Part shown: positions 52,440 through 61,833 of the stretch, in pieces
Layout: each line of letters begins with the position of its first letter
How positions within the stretch are numbered: the stretch's first letter is position 1
Assembly (NCBI RefSeq): GCF_000582785.1
Contig: NZ_HG931173.1
Coordinates: 269,150-333,149 of the forward strand
From: Candidatus Blastococcus massiliensis AP3
GTDB lineage: Bacteria; Actinomycetota; Actinomycetes; Mycobacteriales; Geodermatophilaceae
Direction: 5' to 3'
Length of the DNA stretch: 64,000 nt
Notes under the pieces: generated by a model
The model's database searches: none
Told to the model about the DNA's origin: nothing
Seen by the model: the letters and a program-made list of their open reading frames with translations, nothing else
Program-made: the position numbers and the translations under genes

Positions 52440-54260
52440 GTGACCTCCTCCCCCGCTGTTCCGCGCTACGTGCAGGGAACGATCGAGGAACTGGGCACCC
52501 CGCTCGCGGAGGTCACCTTCGTCGTGGTCGACCTCGAGACGACCGGCGGCTCGCCCAAGGACAGCGCGATCACCGAGATCGGCGCGGTGAAGGTCCGCGG
52601 CGGGGTGGTGCTCGGCGAGTTCCAGACGCTGGTCGACCCGGGCCAGGAGATCCCGCCCTACATCAGCGTGCTCACCGGCATCACCACCGCGATGGTCGCC
52701 GCCGCGCCGCGGATCGGGACGGTGCTGCCCGCGTTCCTGGAGTTCGCCCGCGGCGCGGTCCTCGTCGCGCACAACGCCCCCTTCGACCTCGGCTTCCTCA
52801 AGGCGGCGTGCGCGGAGAACGGCATCCTGTGGCCGGCGGCGGCCTCGGTCGACACCGCGGTGCTGGCCCGCCGGCTGCTCACCCGCGACGAGGTGCCCAA
52901 CTGCAAGTTGGCCACGCTCGCGCCCTTCTTCTCCGCCACCACCTCGCCGACCCACCGGGCGCTGGACGACGCCCGCGCCACCGTCGACGTCCTGCACGGC
53001 CTCTTCGAGCGGCTGGGCCCGCTGGGCATCTCCTCGCTCGAGGAGCTCACCGGGCTCACCCGCCAGATCGACCCCGAGCGCCGGCGCAAGCGCCACCTCG
53101 CCGACGCCGTCCCGCACGGTCCCGGCGTCTACCTCTTCCGCGGTCCCCGCGACGAGCCGCTCTACGTCGGCACGTCCACCGATCTGCGCACGCGGGTGCG
53201 CAGCTACTTCACCTCGGGCGAGCAGCGCAGCCGGATCACCGAGATGGTCGCGCTGGCCCAGCGGATCGACGCGATCCCGTGCGCCCACGCGCTCGAGGCT
53301 GCGGTGCGCGAGCTGCGGCTGATCGCCGAGCACAAGCCGCGGTACAACCGGCGGTCCCGCTTCCCGGAGCGGGCGCTGTGGGTGCGGCTCACCGAGGAGC
53401 CGTTCCCCCGCCTCTCCGTCGTGCGCCGGGTGCGCCCCGGCGCCGGCGTCTTCCTCGGGCCCTTCCCCGACCGGCGGGCCGCCGACGCCGCCGTCGCGGC
53501 CGTGCACGAGTCGCTCCCGCTGCGCCAGTGCACGGCGCGGATCCCCGCCCGTAGCCCGGCCGGCTCGGCGTGCGCGCTGTTCGACATGGGCAGGTGCGGC
53601 GCTCCCTGCACGGGCGCGCAGTCCGTCGCCGACTACGACGACGTCGCGGCCGTCCTCCGCGCCGCGGTCGCCCGCGATCCGGCCGACCTGGTCGCCCCGC
53701 TCCTGCGTCGCGTCGAACGCCTGGCCGCCGAGGAGCGCTACGAGGACGCCGCGGTCCTCCGCGACCGCATCGCCGTGCTGCTGCGTGCGGTGCGGCGGCG
53801 GCAGCGGCTGGAGTCGCTCGCCGCCGTCCCCGAGCTGGTCCTGGCCCGCCCCGACGGAGAGGGAGGCTGGGAGCTCTCCGTGGTCCGGCGCGGCCGGCTC
53901 GTCGCCGCGGGGGTCGCGCCCCGGGGGACCTCGGTCCGCGGCACCCTGGCCGGGCTGCTGAGCACCGCCGAGACCCCGGTCGCACCCGACGGGGAGTCGG
54001 CCGCGTCGGTGGACGAGACCGAGCTCGTCCTGCGCTGGATGGAGAAGCCGGGCACCCGGCTCGTCGAGCTCGACGGCACCCTGGCCTGCCCCGCGCCGGG
54101 CACCGGCGCCTTCAGCGAGTTCCTGGCCAGGGCCGTCGACAGCGCGGCCGGCCGCGACCCCTTCGCCGACGGGCGCTCCCTGGGCACCCGCGCCCGCCCG
54201 GAGCGCCTCACGGCGGGCGTGCGCGCCGCGGCCCGCGCACCGATAGCATCGCCGGCGTGA
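52440..54260 (+). CDS. DEDDh exonuclease fused to a UvrC N-terminal (GIY-YIG) domain (Rv2191-like)
   Basis: 606 residues. The N-terminal DnaQ-like 3'-5' exonuclease has VVVDLETTGGSPKDSAI (DxE), AHNAPFDLGFL and HRALDDARAT (HxxxxD). From about residue 220 comes a GIY-YIG nuclease domain as in UvrC (GPGVYLFRGPRDEPLYVGTS), then the Cys-rich part (CALFDMGRCGAPCTG) and a UvrBC helix pair. M. tuberculosis Rv2191 has the same fusion. It probably acts in DNA repair, but its reaction is not established. The stop overlaps the next gene by 4 bp. Confidence 0.9.
   Translation: MTSSPAVPRYVQGTIEELGTPLAEVTFVVVDLETTGGSPKDSAITEIGAVKVRGGVVLGEFQTLVDPGQEIPPYISVLTGITTAMVAAAPRIGTVLPAFLEFARGAVLVAHNAPFDLGFLKAACAENGILWPAAASVDTAVLARRLLTRDEVPNCKLATLAPFFSATTSPTHRALDDARATVDVLHGLFERLGPLGISSLEELTGLTRQIDPERRRKRHLADAVPHGPGVYLFRGPRDEPLYVGTSTDLRTRVRSYFTSGEQRSRITEMVALAQRIDAIPCAHALEAAVRELRLIAEHKPRYNRRSRFPERALWVRLTEEPFPRLSVVRRVRPGAGVFLGPFPDRRAADAAVAAVHESLPLRQCTARIPARSPAGSACALFDMGRCGAPCTGAQSVADYDDVAAVLRAAVARDPADLVAPLLRRVERLAAEERYEDAAVLRDRIAVLLRAVRRRQRLESLAAVPELVLARPDGEGGWELSVVRRGRLVAAGVAPRGTSVRGTLAGLLSTAETPVAPDGESAASVDETELVLRWMEKPGTRLVELDGTLACPAPGTGAFSEFLARAVDSAAGRDPFADGRSLGTRARPERLTAGVRAAARAPIASPA
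54244..54249 (+). promoter_or_regulatory. -10 element inside the end of the exonuclease gene
   Basis: TAGCAT lies 7 bp before GTG 54257, so the small Lrp-like gene may have its own leaderless promoter besides read-through. Confidence 0.45.
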
Positions 54261-54544
54261 TCACCGCCATCGTGATGATCGATGCCGCGACGGACTCGAT
54301 CCCCGAGGTGGCCGGCGCGATCGCCGACCTCGACGGGGTCAGCGAGGTCTACTCCACCGCCGGCGAGGTCGACCTGATCGCCGTCGTCCGGGTGCGGGAG
54401 TTCGAGCAGGTCGCCGAGGTGATCGCCGGCCGCATCAACAAGGTGCCGGGTGTGCTCGAGACCGAGACGCACATCGCGTTCCGCGCCTATTCCAAGCACG
54501 ACCTCGAGGCCGCCTTCGCGATCGGCTTCGACTCCGCGGACTAG
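54257..54544 (+). CDS. Lrp/AsnC ligand-binding (RAM) domain protein without an HTH
   Basis: A 95-residue stand-alone RAM domain with a ferredoxin-like fold: [43 protein letters not shown] then [16 protein letters not shown]. It lacks the DNA-binding half of Lrp/AsnC proteins, so it probably binds amino acids and partners with another protein. The GTG overlaps the upstream stop. Its TAG stop lies in the tetranucleotide CTAG shared with the TAG stop of trpD on the other strand. Confidence 0.88.
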   Translation: MITAIVMIDAATDSIPEVAGAIADLDGVSEVYSTAGEVDLIAVVRVREFEQVAEVIAGRINKVPGVLETETHIAFRAYSKHDLEAAFAIGFDSAD

Positions 54545-55611
54545 CGGCGCGCCGCCTCGTCCCCCACGGCGCGGCTCACCGTCACCCAGCGGTCGAGCTG
54601 GGCGGCCGCCTGCCCGTCGTCGATGGCGGCCGCGGCCCGCTCCAGGCCGACCGCGAGCGCGTCCTGCAGCCGGCCGGCGCCCTCGTCGAACGCCGCCAGC
54701 GCGGCGGCCGCGTTGAGCACCACCGCATCGCGGACCGGCCCGGGCTCGCCGTCCACCACCCGGCGGAAGACGTCGGCGTTGTAGGCCGGCGATCCGCCCC
54801 GGAGCGCGTCGACGCCGGAGGCCGGGATGCCCAGCGCCGCGGGGTCCACCCGGTCGGGGACCACCTCGCCGTCGCGGACCACCCACGCCGAGGACGTCGT
54901 CGCGGTGGTCAGCTCGTCGAGCCCGTCGTCCCCGCGGAACACGACCGCTCGACCGCCGCGGGAGGCCAGCACCTCGGCCAGCACCGGGGCCATGCCGGCG
55001 TCCGCGCAGCCGATGGCGGCGGCCACCGGCCGGGCCGGGTTGGTCAGCGGGCCCAGGAAGTTGAAGACGGTGGCGATGCCGAGCTCGCGGCGCGGCGTGG
55101 CGGCGTGCCGCATCCCCGGGTGGAACACCGGCGCGAAGAAGAAGCCGATGCCCGCCTCCTGGACGCAGCGGGCCACGCCGGCGGCCGGCAGGTCGATGAC
55201 GACGCCGAGGGCCTCGAGCACGTCCGCGGCACCGGAGGACGACGACGCCGCGCGGCCGCCGTGCTTGGCGACCGGCACCCCGGCCGCGGCGGTGACGACC
55301 GAGGCCATGGACGAGATGTTGACGGTGTGCGCGCCGTCGCCACCCGTGCCCACGATGTCGACGCAGGCCAGCGGGAGCGTCACCGGCGTCGCCTGCGCCA
55401 GCATCTCGGCGGCCAGCCCGGCCACCTCCTGCGCAGAGGCGCCCTTCGCCCGCAGGGCGACGGCGAAGCCGGCCACCTGGGCCGGCGTGGCCTCCCCGGT
55501 CATCACCTCGCGCATCGCCCAGGCGGCGTCGGCGGCCGGGAGATCCTGACCGGACAGCAGGCGGTTGAGCAGCCCCGACCAGGTGGTCCGCGGCGGAGGA
55601 GCCGAACTCAC
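54541..55611 (-). CDS. trpD: Anthranilate phosphoribosyltransferase
   Basis: A 356-residue enzyme of tryptophan synthesis that joins anthranilate with PRPP. Motifs: [21 protein letters not shown] (PRPP loop), [60 protein letters not shown], and DGLDELTT. The M. tuberculosis homologue is Rv2192c in the same order. GTG 55611 is preferred to starts further upstream because the family normally begins near [16 protein letters not shown]. Other trp genes are not in the window. Confidence 0.93.
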   Translation of the reverse strand: MSSAPPPRTTWSGLLNRLLSGQDLPAADAAWAMREVMTGEATPAQVAGFAVALRAKGASAQEVAGLAAEMLAQATPVTLPLACVDIVGTGGDGAHTVNISSMASVVTAAAGVPVAKHGGRAASSSSGAADVLEALGVVIDLPAAGVARCVQEAGIGFFFAPVFHPGMRHAATPRRELGIATVFNFLGPLTNPARPVAAAIGCADAGMAPVLAEVLASRGGRAVVFRGDDGLDELTTATTSSAWVVRDGEVVPDRVDPAALGIPASGVDALRGGSPAYNADVFRRVVDGEPGPVRDAVVLNAAAALAAFDEGAGRLQDALAVGLERAAAAIDDGQAAAQLDRWVTVSRAVGDEAARR

Positions 55612-55618
55612 CGCGCGG

Positions 55619-56044
55619 TCACCGGACGGCGGGCCGCCGCGCGGAGGCACGCAGCAGCTCCGCCACGACCGCCGGCGCCGTCAGCGGGTCGACCGGGAGG
55701 GGCAGCGTGCCCTCGGCCCGCGACCAGTGCGCCAGCCAGCGATCGGGCTGCCGGGCGATGAGGACGCAGACCGTCGGCCGGTCGGGCACCTCCTGGTCGA
55801 GCTGGCGGGCCAGCGCGAGCCCGCCGGTCGGCTGCGCCTCGCCGTCCAGGATGCAGAGGTCCACCCCGCCCGCGTCGACGGCCGCGACGACCTCGTCGCC
55901 GGTGGCGCACTCGATCCAGCTGAGCGGGCCGACGTCGGGCGCGGGACGCCGGCCGACCGCCGTACGCACGGCATCACGGGTCTCGGCGCGGGAGCTGTAG
56001 ACCAGCACGGTGGCCGGGGCGTCGGGGGTTCCGGCAGGGCTCAC
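55619..56044 (-). CDS. Receiver-domain-like regulatory protein
   Basis: A 141-residue single-domain protein resembling a CheY-like receiver. [14 protein letters not shown] is the first strand with the usual acidic pair replaced by [24 protein letters not shown] carries the phospho-Asp position. [21 protein letters not shown] and VDPLTAP follow, where the Lys is absent. Loss of the acidic pocket and Lys suggests it is not phosphorylated in the normal way. TAGGCT (56057-56052) is 7 bp before GTG 56044. It sits 7 bp ahead of trpD, probably in one transcript. Confidence 0.75.
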   Translation of the reverse strand: MSPAGTPDAPATVLVYSSRAETRDAVRTAVGRRPAPDVGPLSWIECATGDEVVAAVDAGGVDLCILDGEAQPTGGLALARQLDQEVPDRPTVCVLIARQPDRWLAHWSRAEGTLPLPVDPLTAPAVVAELLRASARRPAVR

Positions 56045-56051
56045 GCTGGCG

Positions 56052-56057
56052 AGCCTA
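56052..56057 (-). promoter_or_regulatory. -10 element of a leaderless promoter for the receiver-like gene and trpD
   Basis: TAGGCT on the minus strand lies 7 bp before GTG 56044. Confidence 0.5.
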
Positions 56058-56178
56058 GTGGTAGGACGGCCGCCCGCCCGGGGAGGTCGCGGCCCCGGGT
56101 ATCGGGATGATCACATCGCCCGCCACGCCAGGCGGCCCCGCGGTCGTCACTGGACGGAGCCGATGCCATGATGGCGGC

Positions 56179-56790
56179 GTGACAACGGCCCCCGTCGCGA
56201 GCAGCACCTTCGATCCGTCCCGGGTGCACTCCCTGACTCGACCGAACATGGTCAGCGTCGGCACGATCATCTGGCTCTCGAGCGAGCTGATGTTCTTCGC
56301 CGGCCTGTTCGCCATGTACTTCACCGCGCGAGCCCGGGCGGAGGGCGCCTGGCCGCCGGAGCCCACGGAGCTGAACCTCCCGTACGCCACTCTCTTCACG
56401 GTGATCCTGGTGGCGTCCTCGTTCACCGCCCAGTTCGGCGTGTTCGCGGCGGAAAGCGGCAACGTCTACGGCCTCCGGCGCTGGTTCGCCATCTCGTTCC
56501 TCCTGGGCGCGATCTTCGTCGCGGGTCAGAGCTACGAGTTCTACGAACTGGTGCACCACGGCACGACGATCTCCTCGTCGACCTACGGCTCGGTCTTCTA
56601 CCTCACGACCGGGTTCCACGGCCTCCACGTCATCGGTGGCCTGGTCGCCTTCGTCTACATCCTCATCCGGTCCACCATGGGCCGCTTCACGCCGGCACAG
56701 GCGACCGCGGCGATCGTGGTCTCCTACTACTGGCACTTCGTCGACGTCGTGTGGATCGGGCTCTTCGCCACGATCTACCTGATCCGCTAG
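56179..56790 (+). CDS. ctaE: Cytochrome c oxidase subunit III
   Basis: 203 residues with five membrane helices. [70 protein letters not shown] (with the conserved HGxHV) and [22 protein letters not shown] are typical of the family. It is part of the aa3 terminal oxidase. It precedes qcrC-qcrA-qcrB as in all actinobacteria with a bcc-aa3 supercomplex. The GTG at 56179 has CATGAT 6 bp upstream as a weak -10. Confidence 0.94.
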   Translation: MTTAPVASSTFDPSRVHSLTRPNMVSVGTIIWLSSELMFFAGLFAMYFTARARAEGAWPPEPTELNLPYATLFTVILVASSFTAQFGVFAAESGNVYGLRRWFAISFLLGAIFVAGQSYEFYELVHHGTTISSSTYGSVFYLTTGFHGLHVIGGLVAFVYILIRSTMGRFTPAQATAAIVVSYYWHFVDVVWIGLFATIYLIR

Positions 56791-56797
56791 GGGAACG

Positions 56798-57649
56798 GTG
56801 TCCACCACGAACCCGCAGTCCGACGGTCGTCCCGACGTCGAGTCCACCGCCGCCACGCCGGCGGCCCGCGCGCGGAGCCGCAGGCGCAGCAAGCACCGCC
56901 GACGGGTGGCCAACGTGGCCGCGCTCATGGCGAGCCTGGTGCTCACCGGCGCGCTCTACTCGGTCCTCAGCCCGGCGCAGGCCGCCCCGGCGGAGAACAC
57001 CGAGAGCGCCGCGATCGAAGCCGGCCGCGAGCTCTACGAGCGCAGCTGCATCACCTGCCACGGCGAGAACCTCGAGGGCGTCGCCGACCGCGGGCCCTCG
57101 CTGATCGGCGTCGGCGCAGCCTCGGTCTACTTCCAGGTGCACACCGGTCGCATGCCGCTGGTCCGCCAGGAGGCTCAGGCCCCCGACAAGCCGGCGGTCT
57201 TCTCGGACGAGGAGATCGACCAGCTCATGGCCTACGTGCAGGCCAACGGTGGCGGCCCCACGCTCCCGAGCGGTGACCTGCGGGACGGCGACGTCGCCGA
57301 GGGTGGCGAGCTGTTCCGGCTCAACTGCGCCTCGTGCCACAACTTCGTCGGCGAGGGCGGCGCGCTCTCGGCGGGCAAGTGGGCGCCCAGCCTCGAGGAC
57401 TCCAACGACCTGGAGATCTACACCGCGATGCTGACCGGGCCGGAGAACATGCCCGTCTTCGGCGACAACCAGCTGACCCCCGAGGAGAAGCGCTCGATCA
57501 TCGCCTACGTGCAGACGATCTCCGAGCAGACCGATCCGGGCGGCGCCGGCATCGGCCGCGTCGGTCCCGTCGCCGAGGGCCTGGTCATCTGGATCGTGGG
57601 CATCGGCGCCCTGATGTTCGGCATCTTCTGGATGGGGAGCAAGGCGTGA
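56798..57649 (+). CDS. qcrC: Diheme cytochrome c subunit of the bc1 (bcc) complex
   Basis: 283 residues with two covalent haem sites, CITCH (residues about 84-88) and CASCH (about 179-183). A basic N-terminus with one membrane helix (VANVAALMASLVLTGALYSVL) and a C-terminal helix (VIWIVGIGALMFGIFWMG) anchor it. In actinobacteria this subunit replaces soluble cytochrome c and hands electrons directly to the aa3 oxidase. The GTG is 8 bp after ctaE, and its stop overlaps qcrA by 4 bp. Confidence 0.95.
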   Translation: MSTTNPQSDGRPDVESTAATPAARARSRRRSKHRRRVANVAALMASLVLTGALYSVLSPAQAAPAENTESAAIEAGRELYERSCITCHGENLEGVADRGPSLIGVGAASVYFQVHTGRMPLVRQEAQAPDKPAVFSDEEIDQLMAYVQANGGGPTLPSGDLRDGDVAEGGELFRLNCASCHNFVGEGGALSAGKWAPSLEDSNDLEIYTAMLTGPENMPVFGDNQLTPEEKRSIIAYVQTISEQTDPGGAGIGRVGPVAEGLVIWIVGIGALMFGIFWMGSKA

Positions 57650-58761
57650 GCACGCAGGACACCCGCCCCGGTAGCACGGGTGGGTCGGACACCCCGGGAC
57701 CGCTGCACGGCGGTCCGGACGACGACTACACCCCCGAGCAGCTCGCGGCGATGTCGCGCGAGGACCTCGACCGCCTCGGCGCCCGGTACGACGGCGTGGA
57801 GATCCTGCATGTCGACCCGGGCCCCGAGCCCGACTCGCGCGAGGAGAAGCGGGCCATCCGCCAGGTCGGCCTGGTCTGGACACTGGCCGGTCTGTCCGCC
57901 TTCGCGTTCCTGGTCGTCTACGCCGGCTCGGGCTGGTTCCTGCCCGACTGGAACTGGGCCGAGAACAACGGCGACACCTGGAGCAGCCTGTTCACCCCGT
58001 TCCTGGGTCTGACCATGGGCCTGTCCCTGACGCTCATCGGTGTCGGCCTGGTGCTGTTCACCAAGAAGCTGCTGCCGCACGAGACCGCGGTCCAGGACAA
58101 GCACGACGGCTCGCACTTCGACCGGGTCACCACCGGCGCGTCGCTCACCAGCGGCTACAAGAACAGCGGCCTGGCCCGGCGCAAGCTGCTCACCCGCTCG
58201 CTGGCCTTCATGGGCGGCGGCGTGGGTCTCATGCTGATCGCCCCGCTCGGCGGCATGATCAAGAACCCGAACAAGGGCAACCCGCTCGGCACCACCGCCT
58301 GGGCCGAGGGCGTCCGCCTGCTGCGCGACGACGGCAGCCCGGTCCGCCCCGGCGACCAGGAGCCGGGCTCCCTGGAGACGGTCTTCCCTGCCGTCCCGGG
58401 CGGCAACCGCCAGGCCGACGCGGCGACGATGCTCATCCGGCTCCGGCCGCAGCAGCTCGCGAACGACAACCCTCGGCAGGGCCAGGAGGACTTCGGCTAC
58501 GGCGACTACGTCGCCTACTCGAAGATCTGCACCCACGCCGGCTGCCCGGTCTCGCTGTACGAGCAGGAGACCAGCCGCATCCTCTGCCCGTGCCACCAGT
58601 CGCAGTTCGACGTCACGCAGGGTGCCAAGCCGGTCTTCGGCCCGGCCACCCGTTCGCTGCCGCAGCTGCCCATCACCGTCGACGACGAAGGATTCTTCGT
58701 CGCTCGCAGCGACTACATCGAGGCCGTCGGGCCGACCTACTGGAACCGGGAGCGCATCTGA
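57646..58761 (+). CDS. qcrA: Rieske iron-sulfur subunit of the bcc complex
   Basis: 371 residues. An acidic N-terminal tail leads to three membrane helices, as in actinobacterial QcrA (canonical Rieske proteins have one). The Rieske cluster ligands are CTHAGC and CPCHQS near residues 292-317. It moves electrons from quinol to the c-type haems. The GTG overlaps the qcrC stop and the TGA is shared with the qcrB start as TGATG. Confidence 0.95.
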   Translation: MSTQDTRPGSTGGSDTPGPLHGGPDDDYTPEQLAAMSREDLDRLGARYDGVEILHVDPGPEPDSREEKRAIRQVGLVWTLAGLSAFAFLVVYAGSGWFLPDWNWAENNGDTWSSLFTPFLGLTMGLSLTLIGVGLVLFTKKLLPHETAVQDKHDGSHFDRVTTGASLTSGYKNSGLARRKLLTRSLAFMGGGVGLMLIAPLGGMIKNPNKGNPLGTTAWAEGVRLLRDDGSPVRPGDQEPGSLETVFPAVPGGNRQADAATMLIRLRPQQLANDNPRQGQEDFGYGDYVAYSKICTHAGCPVSLYEQETSRILCPCHQSQFDVTQGAKPVFGPATRSLPQLPITVDDEGFFVARSDYIEAVGPTYWNRERI

Positions 58762-60422
58762 TGGCTGCTACTGCCACGGCGCCGGGAGCCCCCACCACGA
58801 AGCTCGGCAAGGCCGCCACGGAGATCGACGACCGGCTGATCGTCGCCGGTCCGGTCCGCCGGACGCTCAACAAGGTCTTCCCCGACCACTGGTCGTTCCT
58901 GCTGGGCGAGATCGCGCTCTACTCGTTCCTCATCGCGCTGCTGTCGGGCACGTACCTGACGTTCTTCTTCGACCCCTCCCTGCGTGAGGTGGTCTACGAC
59001 GGGTCCTACGCCCCGCTGCGCGGCGTGGAGATGTCGGCGGCCTACGACTCGGCGCTGAACCTCTCCTTCGACGTCCGCGGCGGCCTGTTCATGCGACAGG
59101 TCCACCACTGGTCGGCGCTGCTGTTCGTCGCCTCGATCGTGGTGCACCTGCTGCGCGTCTTCTTCACCGGCGCCTTCCGCCGGCCGCGGGAGACGAACTG
59201 GCTGATCGGCGTGGTCATGCTGGTCCTCGCCCTGCTGATGGGCGTGACCGGCTACACCCTCCCCGACGACCTGCTCTCGGGCACCGGCCTCCGCATCATC
59301 AGCGCGATCCTCCTGTCGATCCCGGTGATCGGGACGTGGGCGCACTGGGCGGTATTCGGCGGGGACTACGTCGGCGAGCTCATCATCGGGCGCTTCTACA
59401 TCGCCCACGTGCTGATCATCCCGGCCATCCTGCTGGCCCTGATCGCCGTGCACCTGCTGATCCTGGTCAAGCAGAAGCACACCCAGTTCCCCGGTCCGGG
59501 CCGCACCGAGCACAACGTCGTCGGCAACCGGCTCTTCCCGACCTTCGCCGCGAAGGCCACCGGCCTGCTGTTCATCGTGTTCGGTGTGATCGCCGGACTC
59601 GGGGGCCTGGTGCAGATCAACCCGTTCTGGCTGTGGGGTCCGTACAACCCGGCCCAGGTGTCGGCCGGGTCGCAGCCGGACTGGTACATCCTCTTCCTGG
59701 ACGGGTCGACGCGACTCTTCCCGGCGTGGGACATCAACCTGCCCGGCGACTACAACATCCCGGCGCTGTTCTGGCCGACGGTCGTGATCGCCGGCGCCAT
59801 GTTCACCGTGCTGGCGCTCTACCCGTCGATCGAACGCAAGCTGACCGGCGACACCGCCTCGCACCACCTGCTGCAGCGTCCCCGCGACGTCCCTGTCCGG
59901 ACCTCGCTCGGCGTCATGGGTCTGGTCTTCTACGGCATCCTGATGCTCTCGGGCGGCAACGACGTCTTCGCGGACAAGTTCAACGTCAGCCTCAACGCGA
60001 TGATCTGGTTCGGACGCATCGGCGTGATCGTGCTCCCGCCGCTGGCCTACGTGATCACGTACCGGATCTGCCTGGGCCTGCAGATGCACGACCGCGAGGT
60101 GCTCGAGCACGGCATCGAGACGGGCGTCATCCGGCGTCTGCCGCACGGCGAGTTCATCGAGGTCCACCAGCCGCTGGGCCCGGTCGACGAGCACGGCCAC
60201 GGCCAGCTGGCCTACGGCGGCGCTCCGGTGCCGAAGAAGATGAACCAGATCGGCGGCGCCCGCCGCGCGATCCGGGGCTTCTTCTCCCCCATCGAGGAGC
60301 CGTCGCAGGTCGAGCTCGAGCAGCGCGCGGAGGGCCGAGGGCTGGCCGCCTCCGACGACCGCGAGCTCACCTCGTCGGGCCGGCCGATCGAGGGCGGCCG
60401 GCCGCAGGAGCCGCGCGACTGA
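58761..60422 (+). CDS. qcrB: Cytochrome b subunit of the bcc complex
   Basis: 553 residues, with eight or nine membrane helices and a long charged C-terminal tail as in other actinobacteria. Haem-binding His pairs occur in [21 protein letters not shown] and [20 protein letters not shown]. The PEWY motif of mitochondrial cytochrome b is PDWY here ([10 protein letters not shown]). It oxidises menaquinol and is the target of several antimycobacterial compounds in related species. A strong hairpin follows. Confidence 0.95.
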   Translation: MAATATAPGAPTTKLGKAATEIDDRLIVAGPVRRTLNKVFPDHWSFLLGEIALYSFLIALLSGTYLTFFFDPSLREVVYDGSYAPLRGVEMSAAYDSALNLSFDVRGGLFMRQVHHWSALLFVASIVVHLLRVFFTGAFRRPRETNWLIGVVMLVLALLMGVTGYTLPDDLLSGTGLRIISAILLSIPVIGTWAHWAVFGGDYVGELIIGRFYIAHVLIIPAILLALIAVHLLILVKQKHTQFPGPGRTEHNVVGNRLFPTFAAKATGLLFIVFGVIAGLGGLVQINPFWLWGPYNPAQVSAGSQPDWYILFLDGSTRLFPAWDINLPGDYNIPALFWPTVVIAGAMFTVLALYPSIERKLTGDTASHHLLQRPRDVPVRTSLGVMGLVFYGILMLSGGNDVFADKFNVSLNAMIWFGRIGVIVLPPLAYVITYRICLGLQMHDREVLEHGIETGVIRRLPHGEFIEVHQPLGPVDEHGHGQLAYGGAPVPKKMNQIGGARRAIRGFFSPIEEPSQVELEQRAEGRGLAASDDRELTSSGRPIEGGRPQEPRD

Positions 60423-60440
60423 CAGCAGGACCCCGTTCGA

Positions 60441-60476
60441 AGCTGGGCCCCGGTGGATCTCCACCGGGGCCCAGCT
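60441..60476 (+). terminator. Terminator after qcrB
   Basis: A perfect 17-bp inverted repeat (arms 60441-60457 and 60460-60476, starting AGCTGGGCCCC) with a 2-nt loop. No U-tract. Confidence 0.8.
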
Positions 60477-60544
60477 GCATCCGGCGACCTGCTGCATCCG
60501 GGGGCTCTGGCGGCGAGGCACCGGCCGACCAGCAGGATGGCGGC

Positions 60545-61294
60545 ATGGGACAGCAGCGCTCACCGCTGGGCGTCGTCGAACTCCAGCTCCTCGCGGCCCG
60601 CGGCTGGAGGGGCGTCGAGCAGGAACGGCTCGGCGACTGGCTGCTGAGGACCGGGCACGGCGTCACCCGCCGGGCCAACTCCGCCCTCGTCGTGGGCGAT
60701 CCGGCGCTGCCGCTGCCGGAGGCCGTCGACGCCGTCGCGCGCTGGTACGACGATCGCGGGCTGTCGCCTCGGGCCATGCTGCCGGGGGTGCAGGCCCGCC
60801 CGGCCGACGCCGCCTTCGCCGCGGCCGGCTGGGTGCGCGACGAGCCCGTCCTGGTCCTCACCGCCCCCCTCCCGGCCTCCGGGGAGCCGGACGTGCCGGT
60901 GGAGCTGCTGTCCGCGCCCGACGTGGGCTGGCTGGCCCGCTACGGGCTTCCGGGCGGACCGCCTCCCCCGGGCGCCCTGGGGGTCCTGACCAGCGGGACG
61001 GACGTCGTGTTCGCGTCGGTCCGGCCGGAACCCGCCCCGGCTCCCCCGGTCGCGATCGCCCGGGGCGTCCTCACGGACGGCTGGCTGGGGGTGGCCGCGG
61101 TCGCCGTCGCCGAGGAGCACCGCCGTCGCGGCCTGGCGACGGCGCTGATGGCGGCCCTGACCCGCTGGGCGGCCGGGCACGGTGCCCACTCGGTCCACCT
61201 GCAGGTGACGGCCGGCAACACCGCGGCCCGGGCGCTGTACCGACGGGCCGGCTTCATCGAGCACCACCGCTACCACTACCGCCGCCGGGCCTGA
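60545..61294 (+). CDS. GNAT family N-acetyltransferase
   Basis: 249 residues. The C-terminal acetyl-CoA site is VAAVAVAEEHRRRGLATALMAALTRWAAGHG with the following LQVTAGNTAARALYRRAGF. The N-terminal half (WRGVEQERLGDWLLRTGHGVTRRANSAL) is the usual partner of this domain in a two-domain GNAT group of unknown substrate. ATG 60545 lacks a strong Shine-Dalgarno sequence. It converges with ctaF, with a long perfect palindrome between them. Confidence 0.88.
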   Translation: MGQQRSPLGVVELQLLAARGWRGVEQERLGDWLLRTGHGVTRRANSALVVGDPALPLPEAVDAVARWYDDRGLSPRAMLPGVQARPADAAFAAAGWVRDEPVLVLTAPLPASGEPDVPVELLSAPDVGWLARYGLPGGPPPPGALGVLTSGTDVVFASVRPEPAPAPPVAIARGVLTDGWLGVAAVAVAEEHRRRGLATALMAALTRWAAGHGAHSVHLQVTAGNTAARALYRRAGFIEHHRYHYRRRA

Positions 61295-61328
61295 ACGACT
61301 CCGGGGCCGGCTGTCCGGCCACGACGCG

Positions 61329-61364
61329 CGAGGGCTCCTCCCGCCATGGCGGGAGGAGCCCTCG
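61329..61364. terminator. Bidirectional terminator between the GNAT gene and ctaF
   Basis: A perfect 36-nt palindrome with 18-bp arms centred at 61346/61347, each arm reading CGAGGGCTCCTCCCGCCA from its 5' side. It sits between convergent genes and has no loop of its own, so the folded hairpin must open a few pairs at the top. Confidence 0.75.
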
Positions 61365-61377
61365 GAGGCGCCGGAGG

Positions 61378-61782
61378 TCAGCTCTGGACGGCGTTCTGGC
61401 CCACGTAGTACTCGAAGAGCAGGCCGCCGACCGCGACGAGGAGGAAGACCCCTCCGAGCGCGATCAGCCAGAAGTACCAGAAGGCCAGGCCCAGAGCCGT
61501 GATGGCGATGCAGATGGCCACGCCGAAGGGCCAGTAGCTCGCCGGGCTGAAGAACCCGAGCTCGCCGGCGCCGTCGGCCATCACGGCGTCCTTGCGGTCC
61601 TCGGGACGGGCCTCGATGCGCCGCGACACGAACCAGAAGAACGCGCCGATCATGCCGGTGAGGCCGGCCGAGAGGGCCAGCGCGGTCGTGCCGATCGGCT
61701 CCCTGGCCCAGACTCCGTAGACCACGGCGGCCGCGACGCAGAAGAACGCGATGATGTTGAAGATCAGCGCCTCGACCTTCAC
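61378..61782 (-). CDS. ctaF: Cytochrome c oxidase subunit IV, actinobacterial type
   Basis: 134 residues with four hydrophobic helices, the form found only in actinobacterial aa3 oxidases. FNIIAFFCVAAAVVYGVW starts it, and SPASYWPFGVAICIAITALGLAFWYFWLI is characteristic. The GTG at 61782 has GAGGAGG 8 bp upstream. It lies 51 bp after ctaC on the same strand, so ctaC-ctaF is one operon. Subunit I (ctaD) is not in the window. Confidence 0.93.
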   Translation of the reverse strand: MKVEALIFNIIAFFCVAAAVVYGVWAREPIGTTALALSAGLTGMIGAFFWFVSRRIEARPEDRKDAVMADGAGELGFFSPASYWPFGVAICIAITALGLAFWYFWLIALGGVFLLVAVGGLLFEYYVGQNAVQS

Positions 61783-61833
61783 GGTCGTACCTCCTCGGGC
61801 GTCGTGGCGGAGCAGCGTGCGGACCGAGCCCGG

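Noticed and set aside
61329-61364. The 36-nt perfect palindrome as a recombination or attachment site
   Set aside because: It lies between convergent genes exactly where a terminator is expected, with no integrase or mobile gene nearby.
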